From contig LSAX01000005.1 in NCBI GenBank assembly GCA_001557505.1, positions 3,038,001 to 3,102,000 of the forward strand: a DNA stretch of 64,000 nt, written 5' to 3'. Positions 57,379-64,000 of the stretch are shown here, piece after piece. The notes beneath the pieces were generated by a model. It ran no database searches and had not been told where the DNA came from. It worked only from the letters and a program-made list of their open reading frames with translations. The translations under genes were made by a program, and so were the position numbers. How positions within the stretch are numbered: the stretch's first letter is position 1; each line of letters opens with the position of its first letter. This stretch comes from Reticulascus tulasneorum. Its lineage: Eukaryota; Ascomycota; Sordariomycetes; Glomerellales; Reticulascaceae.

Positions 57379-59830
57379 TCAGACCTCTAAGCGTGAGACT
57401 GCGCGCAAGTTCCCTTCCAAACGTGACGGATTCGTTGGCTGCCAGGCCATCGGATTTGAGGTCCAAATTTCCAGACTTTGCCATCGTGCGATCAGACTTA
57501 TAGTTGATGTGGTTATAATGGAGCGTGAAGAGTGACGAAGCGCACGCGAACAGCACCAGCATGTGATATGCAGGATAAAGGCGGAATCATACAAACTATA
57601 AACAAGTTCGGATAGCGTAAACAAGCCTTTTCCCTTGCTAGCTGGCTTTCATAGCCACAGTCGTCGTCAACATTGATGTTTCCCTTGCTTGTTTTACATG
57701 GCTCCGTGGCCGGGCGCGTACAACGCGTATTCGCCTACTCGATACGAGCCGATACGGCGGACAAATCTATGCATCGGAGACCTAGCAAGAAGTCGCCCAT
57801 AACCCCTCCACCAAGCCGGCCCCACGGTGATGGGACGACCTAGCCTTAGCCAGATGGTTTGTCTCCTCTGGTGGATCTTAAACTCCGCTTCTGGATGTGG
57901 GGCCTATATCGAAACCGTATCGCTATTTCGTACGCCAACAAATCCACTAGGAAAAAACGAGCGGTTGAGCCACCATAACGGAGGATATCCGATCATGCGT
58001 TACGAGATATATGGAGCTATGTAGTGGCTTCTGTACGAAACGAGAATATAATAAGAGCTTGTAAATGCAAGAAAACGTGTAAGCCCTCCTTTCTCCATAC
58101 CAATTGAGTTTCATGGAACATACACGCGTCTACCTTCTGCAGCCGGGGGTGCTAGTGCGAAGAACAGTGATAGAAGTTTTCCACCTCGAATATCCAAGCG
58201 TGAAGCAGAGCATTTTCTTACCCTTTCGGGACAATAAACGAATCTCCGGTCCATAGCGGCGGGGTGGAGTGTTTCGCACTAATGGCTCAAAATGCTCGGC
58301 ACCTGTGCCTGGGAGCGGTTGGTCTAACCCAAGTTGAAGTTTGGGAAACATGAAACAAACACACCCGAATCTTTACATGAGTAGTTAGACAAGTGCATCT
58401 GCGACCATGAAGTAGCCTATAGGACCAGATTCATATATAGGAATGAACGGGACAAGTCCTTCTCACTTCAATAACGTTGAAGTTGCCAAGGCACTCACTG
58501 GCCAATTTTACTCAGCGGAAAATAAACAGAACCATCGAGTCCAAATAAAATTGGGACCAGAAGCCCCTACAAAGAACGAGTTGAAGGTCCGGCCAAGCTG
58601 CCACATAAACAGCCATCTAACGTCCTATCATTGACGGCCGAGCCGCTGGAGCTCGACAGCTTTGACAGGTGGCGAGCTCAGGGATCGTAGCAAATTACCG
58701 ATAAAGCATTGTTGTAACCAAAGCATTCTTTTTGCTGCAACAGTCCTGTTTTTAGATGATCTAAGTACACAGATTTAGAAGGGGTTCGTGTAATTGCAAA
58801 TGGAATGTACAAATGTAATGGGTAGGTAATACTGTGTCCTAGGAGCGGCGCAGAAGTAAGTTTCTCCAGAAAGCATGCTCGGTTTCAGGACGGACTGCTC
58901 AGCAACGGTTTAGTTTTCTGGGAGTACACCAGCGAAGCCGGTAACAGTGTAATTCCAGTCCAGCTGACACGGAGTATAACCCCGCGGCCTTATCTCTGCT
59001 TTAGGGGGGAGGATCTGCATAGGGGGAAAGACGCTCTATCCAGAACTGGTACGGTGTGAGGGGACAGCAAAGTTGTGTATGTATAATAACGCTTATTATG
59101 GAGACTTCGGCAAGGCTGCACAGAACCTGCATAAGGCCCTCTCGGGTCGCCAAGGCCCAACCCGAAAGGCACGATTCTCAAGATGGTATACCATAGCATA
59201 GCCAGTTTGCCCGCGGCGATTCTAATACCTGTTCAAGGGGCTTTGCCACTCATCAAAGTACCGTTCCTAGTACATAGTAGGAGATGGCGTTATCGCAGAT
59301 CGAATCAGCTCATCGGCATCGACATATATGCTGTTAAAGTAAGCTTGATCCAAGATGGGCGTTGGTTATTTCATGGCTTGCCAATAAATAAGTGCATACG
59401 AGCGGCTGACAAGCTGGAGGGGCTCTATCGCTTATCACGCGCTCTGGGTGGTGGATTTAAAGATCAGTTGCTTGTTTCCTCCTCAGTAGCAGCGCCTCGT
59501 CCTAGTTTCCTCTCAAATTCCACCCCTCTTTGCCACCAATGCCGCAGCCTCGCGACAAATTCGGTTTAGTAAAGACCAAATCTGCCGTGGTGGCTTTCAT
59601 ATACCAAAGTATTGCCACACATTAAAGTTTCCAAGGGTCTAGAATTCGAATCACCCCTGCGAATGGCTGAATAGGTCATTCAGCTCACAACAAGCCATCA
59701 GTGCCACAATCCATTCTCATCGGCCTCAAAAGGTCCAATGTCCGCGCTCTCGTAGCTTTGTCTGAAGTTTTGAAATGGCCTTTTTACCGCATTACAGTTA
59801 TATGTTGATTCCAATCGACCAAGACCCATC
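57379..59830. other. Gene-poor stretch of 2.45 kb
   Basis: No clear gene. A possible tiny spliced minus-strand ORF (58351-58222 with 58136-58111, GTAAGA...CTGCAG, 51 residues starting MFPKLQLGLDQPLPG) is in frame but too short to trust. The left end should contain the true 5' part of the glycosyltransferase. Confidence 0.4.
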
Positions 59831-60427
59831 ATGACGCGACTTTATACCCTAATTGCCATCATCGTGGCGAGTGCAGGAGTGGTGGTGGACGCTGTACCCC
59901 AGCTTTTGTCCAAGCGCGCCATCAGTGACCGGCAAGCTACCTGCTATATCGATGGTATGGAGGGTCGTTCGTTACGTTTCTGGGAAGGCTGGTACTGACA
60001 TTTCGCCGCAGCATATGGAGTCCCATATACTTGCATTCCAGGGGCGCGCTGCTGCACTGGCTCAGTATATAGCACTTGCATACCTAATGACGCTGTTTGC
60101 TGCGACTGGATCTCGATGGTTGGTTTTTGTTTACCAGGCGACATGTGCAGCTACGATGTTGTCGGACAGTGCCTCAATCTGGACACACCACCGCCAGAAC
60201 CCACACCTACACCTACGCCAACTCCTGACCCCCCTGAGCCCGAGACCAGTTCGTCGTCCAGTTCGGAGCCCGATCGGGAGTCTCCATCACCGTCGCCATC
60301 TTCGTCATCATCACGTCTATCTACTGGTGCAATAGTCGGCATTGCTGTTCCCGTTACTTGCTCGGTTCTCGGCCTAATAATCGGCATTGGCTTTAGGATA
60401 GCGAGACACAAGAAGAGTGAAAAGTGA
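59831..60427 (+). CDS. Cys-rich single-pass membrane protein, cell-wall-sensor-like
   Basis: Two exons (59831-59954, 60012-60427) give 179 residues. Signal peptide (LYTLIAIIVASAGVVVDA), Lys-Arg site (SKR, about residue 29), then a Cys-rich ectodomain of about 60 residues with ten Cys, including two CC pairs (CYIDAYGVPYTCIPGARCC, AVCCDW, GFCLPGDMC). Next a Pro-Thr run (PEPTPTPTPTPDPPEPE), a Ser-rich stretch, a membrane helix at about 145-168 (TGAIVGIAVPVTCSVLGLII) and a short basic cytosolic tail (RIARHKKSEK). The layout resembles WSC/Mid2-type wall sensors, but the Cys pattern is not a clear WSC domain and the tail is very short. I do not recognise the family. Confidence 0.75.
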
Positions 60428-61181
60428 TAACTATAGGTAGTGTAAGTCTCGCCAGGTTCACTCATGACGCGATTTGTATTAATGCGACAGCACAGGAAAT
60501 GCTGAAGAGGCATTTGATTTGGCCGAGGGCCTTCGCGGGATGAAATAGAATGGCACGCCCTGCGAGGACGTGCGAGGTTTATATCTGTTAGGGCGTCTCT
60601 TTTCCTCAGCTCTGTGTTATTCTTACTGGGTGTAATGTATTGAAGTAAGCTCAGTAAGCTTACGTTCAATTGGTAGTACTTGTATGATACTCGATCGAGT
60701 AGGCGGTTAATTGGATGATCCCTATGGATTCCATGTTCAATAAGTTTGGACGTTTCTTTTGTTGTCAACCAGTATTTGGCTGCGTCGGCTTATGCAATAC
60801 AGTGCTGTTAGGAGCTTTTAACAGCAATCAATCTTGGTATGAGGCTTGGGCCGGATTCAGACATTGGGAAGTCATCAATATGTCCAGCCTCATCTAAGTG
60901 CGCATTGGAGAGTCATTACGGAGGGCTGAAGACTACTGTGCAATCCTTCGAATTTGCCATTGTAGACTGAAGGGCTGGTATCTGAAGTCTGTCATGCATC
61001 AGCGCATGTCTTAGTTGCTCCCGTCTTTTACTCATTTGTCACCTATCCACTCAAATCTTTTAACTACTCAGGTCCCTCCCCCAGGAAGCGGCCCCGCGGA
61101 CTCGTATATGGAGTTTCATGAGCCGAAGGGCGATAGTACAGCGTGAGGAATTTGCTTGAATCACTTTGAACATTATCTGGT
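60428..61181. other. Convergent 3' region
   Basis: About 750 bp between the sensor-like gene and the Rieske gene stop codons; nothing supported. Confidence 0.45.
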
Positions 61182-61812
61182 CTAACCAATCCTCTGCTTT
61201 CTCCTCACCCATACCTCTTTATCTACGAAGTGGGAAGAATTATCGGCACCATTAGTCGCTTTGGAAGGGGTTGTCTCCTTAATATCACGCAGTTGGACTT
61301 CCCATATTTTGAGTTTATACCCCCCACGATCCGAATTTCCGGTAAATATATCGAAAGACCAGCCATGCTTCGGACACATCAATCCAGTGCTGAGAACGAT
61401 CCCGAAGTCCTCAATGTCGAACGGGGTGGCTTGCGAGAGAGGATATGATAAATGAGGACATGACTATGCCATCTTTAGTTTCATCAATATCGTGTTTTCG
61501 AGTCTCATCAAAAGCCAGCATACTTACATGGTCTATCGCATTGAATTTACCCTTGTGCTGGAATACAAGCACTTGGTCATCCAGTTCTCCCAACATAGCG
61601 TCCTCTCCAACCGGCATCTCGGTGGATTGTGAGCCGCCCATGTTAGGGATGTGGAATGCTTTACAGCCGGGTGTAAATTTGGCGTTACACAATCGATGCT
61701 GCGAAAGCCTTGATAGGTTGTCGTCATCAGCCCCGAGGTTGGGGAACGACGAGGACAGCCCGACGAAAGTCCAATTTGACCCCGAACGGTGAAACGCTGT
61801 AAATGGATTCAT
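61182..61812 (-). CDS. Small soluble Rieske [2Fe-2S] protein
   Basis: Two exons (61812-61528, 61463-61182) give 188 residues. The 64-bp intron (GTAAGT...CATAG) lies just before the first ligand loop; unspliced frames hide the domain. After splicing, the Rieske ligands are Cys97-Pro-His99 (AIDHSCPHLSYPLS) and Cys125-Pro-Lys-His128 (GLMCPKHGWSFDIFTG), with the usual PFDIEDFGIVLSTG between them. Such domains carry a 2Fe-2S cluster with two Cys and two His and act as electron carriers or as parts of oxygenases and nitrite reductase. No oxygenase catalytic domain, membrane helix or signal peptide is present, so this is a stand-alone Rieske ferredoxin-like protein, about the length of known fungal members. 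Its partner enzyme is not in the window. Confidence 0.85.
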
Positions 61813-62820
61813 CTCCCAGACAGTTATTCTCTCAGTTCAGAGATTGTGGATCTTGAGAGACCATTTTTTTCACGCATTTTCTGGCGGAGGAAGAATTTGG
61901 GTTGGTTCAGCATGTGATAGGTCACGTGGGGGCAAGCGGTGTGTTAAGATGGATATCGAACCAGGATGCTCAGGTACTTCCTTATTGTTGGAGGTCGATG
62001 TAGCGCACATTGAGCCACACGTCACATTGTTCTAGATGGCATACTTGCTAGAGAACCCCCTTCACCTTGTTGCATGATTAGATTTCATATTGATTATCAT
62101 AATGTCAAACAAGGATCAATGCGGATATCGCCAATCTCCCCCCTCAATTGGTTTATTCGACCAACAGAATCTGCCATCCACCAGCGGAATGAGATCAAGA
62201 CCATTCATAGACCCAGGCTCTTCTATGTCCACCTACGCCTAAAGCATGCCCAGCACAGCTTCACAAAAGTCGAAGCTCGCCTTAGATGAAGCACATGTGT
62301 GCAGAATGGAGCAATTGGAGGGCCGTGCGAAGGCCCGACACACTTTGAAAGGTGATCGGAACTGTACTCAAAGGTTGACCGTGCATCTACCTGTTTAGGC
62401 CACTTGTCCATCAATCGGCCCTTGCATCATGGTCAGCCCCCGACCATATCGGGCAGGTGTCTGTCCTCGGACCGACCACCATCGTAAAATTACCCACTTC
62501 AGTCCTCGCCCATCCCTGGCAGAGGTGGCGATCTGCCGAGATACAGCGGGGAAGCACCCCTGAGAGGGGAACTTGAACGGCAACCTTGCAGCAGAATGGC
62601 GAACCATCGTGGCCTTTAGCGCAACCACGTTGATGCTAAGCCACGCCTATCACGATATCAGCTCTGACCATGTACCTCGGTCCCATGCTCTTATGGGCTC
62701 TGAACTGGTTTAATTTCCCAAGTCAATTCCAATGCGCAATGCTTGTAGGCTTTGCTAGGCTATCATGCTGACCACATGGGTTCTGTACCATGGAGACCGG
62801 TGTCGCCCCCAAACTCGCAC

Positions 62821-62865
62821 GATTGACCGAACGTACAAGTAAGCACTGCGGATTGACCGAACGTA
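62821..62865 (+). repeat. Direct repeat GATTGACCGAACGTA, two copies
   Basis: Exact 15-bp copies at 62821-62835 and 62851-62865, 30 bp apart, in the promoter of the NPP1-like gene. Confidence 0.85.
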
Positions 62866-62917
62866 GGGAATGGTATCCAGCTTTTTCAACTTCCCCATCC
62901 AGCCAGTAAGCACTGCG
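62838..62917 (+). repeat. Direct repeat AGTAAGCACTGCG, two copies
   Basis: Exact 13-bp copies at 62838-62850 and 62905-62917, interleaved with the 15-bp repeat. Confidence 0.85.
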
Positions 62918-62966
62918 CCTTCACGATCTGCTCTTTGCAAGCATTGCGGCACCAGGGAGTCGATAC

Positions 62967-62974
62967 CATAAATA
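62967..62974 (+). promoter_or_regulatory. TATA-like box of NPP1-like gene
   Basis: CATAAATA, 69 bp upstream of the ATG at 63043. Confidence 0.35.
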
Positions 62975-63042
62975 GATGAGGTCTCCCATCCAACTTTTTG
63001 CCAATTTATACTGTTCTGCTCCGAGTTTCGAAAGGCATCAAG

Positions 63043-63988
63043 ATGGCATCGTCTCTTTTCAGCTCTCTGCTCGCCGGCGCTTCCCTCCTCGGAGCGGCGC
63101 TGGCCGTCACCCCAATCTCCGATAGCCAGATGAACAGCCTTCTCAACGCTGGCGGCGTTGGCCTCGCCATGGCTGCGCAGCCCATGTGGTTCTTCGGGCA
63201 GGCCATGAACCAGCCGCCGTGCTACCCAACCTGGGCGGTCCAGAATGGCCAGCAGACACCGGGGGCGGACCTCTGCGGCTGGCCCAACGCGGGCTGCGAT
63301 TGCCGCACGCCGGGCGTCGGTATTGGAAACGCGGGACCAGACTTTCCAGTCTACTACACTTACAATAAATGCAACGATAACGAGGTCCGGGTCGCCTACA
63401 ACCTGTTTTATGAGAAGGATGGCTTCACGCCTTCTGGCGTCTTCGGGCACCAGTAGTGAGTCTAGAGCTTCCCCTAGGAGGGTAGAAGGCTAACATGGCT
63501 AGTGACTGGGAGCGCGTGATCGTCGTCTGGGCAAAGCAGAGCAACGGGAACTGGCAGCAGTCCCAGCTATTCCTCTCCCAACACTCGGGATATGATAAGC
63601 GTGCATGGGGCAGCATTCAAAACACCTTTGACGCTGCCGATGCGAGCCAGCCCAGAGGTGGGAGCAACGGCCGCCAGAATCTTGATCACCCTAAGGTGTA
63701 CATCGCGTGGGGAAAGCACGCCAACTACCACGATCGCAACACTGGGTTTAACGATGTTCTCTCTCAGCTCACTAACAATGCCTTCCGTTCCCAGGACTGG
63801 TGGTACTACTCACCAAGCAGTAAGTTAAACAAATTAATGCGGTTTTGGGTCCAATATTGACTTTTCTTCCAGGCTCATACATCCGCGCTGATACTTCGAC
63901 AGAGATTGGGAGGCAGATCGCAGGACTGAACTGGGGCGACGCCACCAGCAATCCGGCCAATGTGCATTCTGGACTCTGTTCGGCGTAG
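63043..63988 (+). CDS. Secreted NPP1-like (necrosis-inducing-protein family) protein, divergent
   Basis: Three exons (63043-63455, 63503-63819, 63873-63988) give 281 residues. A signal peptide occupies about residues 1-21, and the mature protein has several Cys in its N-terminal third. The family fold is suggested by the central motif GHQYDWE at residues 135-141, followed by a VIVVW strand, and by a later KHANYHD segment. Typical family members are plant-cell membrane-active proteins secreted by plant-associated microbes; not all members are toxic. Here two positions of the central heptapeptide differ from the usual form, so membrane activity cannot be assumed. The gene is complete with no frameshift; the second exon break falls near the end and all splice phases agree. 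Promoter repeats lie just upstream. Confidence 0.75.
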
Positions 63989-64000
63989 TCTCCGATAAAC

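Larger units (their letters stand above)
61813..63042. other. Divergent promoter region of Rieske and NPP1-like genes
   Basis: About 1.2 kb without a supported gene. It holds paired direct repeats at 62821-62917 and a TATA-like CATAAATA at 62967-62974. Confidence 0.5.

Noticed and set aside
58111..58351. Tiny 51-residue spliced ORF on the minus strand
   Set aside because: The splice is in frame but the product is too short and unrecognised to call a gene; recorded only in the gap note.
62540..62640. tRNA-like segment on the minus strand (GTTCAAGTTCC B-box-like)
   Set aside because: No matching A box, cloverleaf stems or anticodon loop can be drawn.
1..64000. CRISPR array, rRNA or intact transposon
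   Set aside because: No regularly spaced repeats, no rRNA-like stretch, no transposase or reverse transcriptase motif seen; the organism is a fungus.

Overview
The window is genomic DNA of a filamentous ascomycete (Pezizomycotina). Genes are split by short 45-190 bp GT-AG introns. The gene content is typical of the group: a HET-domain protein, a Zn2Cys6 regulator, a tannase, an NPP1-like secreted protein, a cAMP-receptor-like GPCR and a sterol-glucosyltransferase-type GT. A plant-associated Sordariomycete or related class is my best guess, but nothing here fixes the species. I see no tRNA, rRNA, CRISPR array or intact transposon.

Layout. Positions 1-12,045 are a dense block, mostly of conserved genes: an ENTH/epsin-like adaptor (cut by the left edge), a dual-start cyclophilin, RNA polymerase III subunit RPC6 divergent from the co-chaperone STI1, and an ankyrin/CorA-like membrane protein. 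From about 12 kb to the right edge the density falls, with gaps of 1-2.6 kb between accessory genes: Zn2Cys6 regulator (13.6-16.4 kb), stand-alone CinA-type amidase (17.4-18.0), F-box protein (18.6-20.1), MYND-finger protein (20.9-22.4), Thr-rich secreted protein (24.9-26.1), Adp1-like ABCG transporter (26.7-29.7), two small Cys-rich secreted proteins (32.3-33.9), GH125 mannosidase (34.9-37.0), HET protein (37.7-39.8), tannase plus MFS carboxylate-type transporter (40.3-44.1), a second F-box protein (45.9-47.1), an uncharacterised helical membrane protein (47.8-48.3), PI-PLC (49.5-51.3), GPCR (52.4-53.7), UDP-sterol glucosyltransferase-like protein (54.8-57.4), Cys-rich single-pass wall-sensor-like protein (59.8-60.4), a small soluble Rieske protein (61.2-61.8) and an NPP1-like secreted protein (63.0-64.0).

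How the genes relate. The tannase and MFS transporter lie in the same orientation and look like a two-gene module for plant phenolic-ester breakdown and uptake. GPCR, PI-PLC and the wall-sensor-like protein are possible signalling parts, but only their nearness links them. The two Cys-rich peptides, the Thr-rich protein and the NPP1-like protein are secreted, sit in gene-sparse DNA and each has a TATA-like box 70-130 bp upstream of its start, as is common for effector-type genes. The most overlooked items are the Rieske gene, visible only after splicing a 64-bp intron that separates the first ligand pair from its upstream half, and the two effector-like peptides. I see no clear-cut new multi-gene system.
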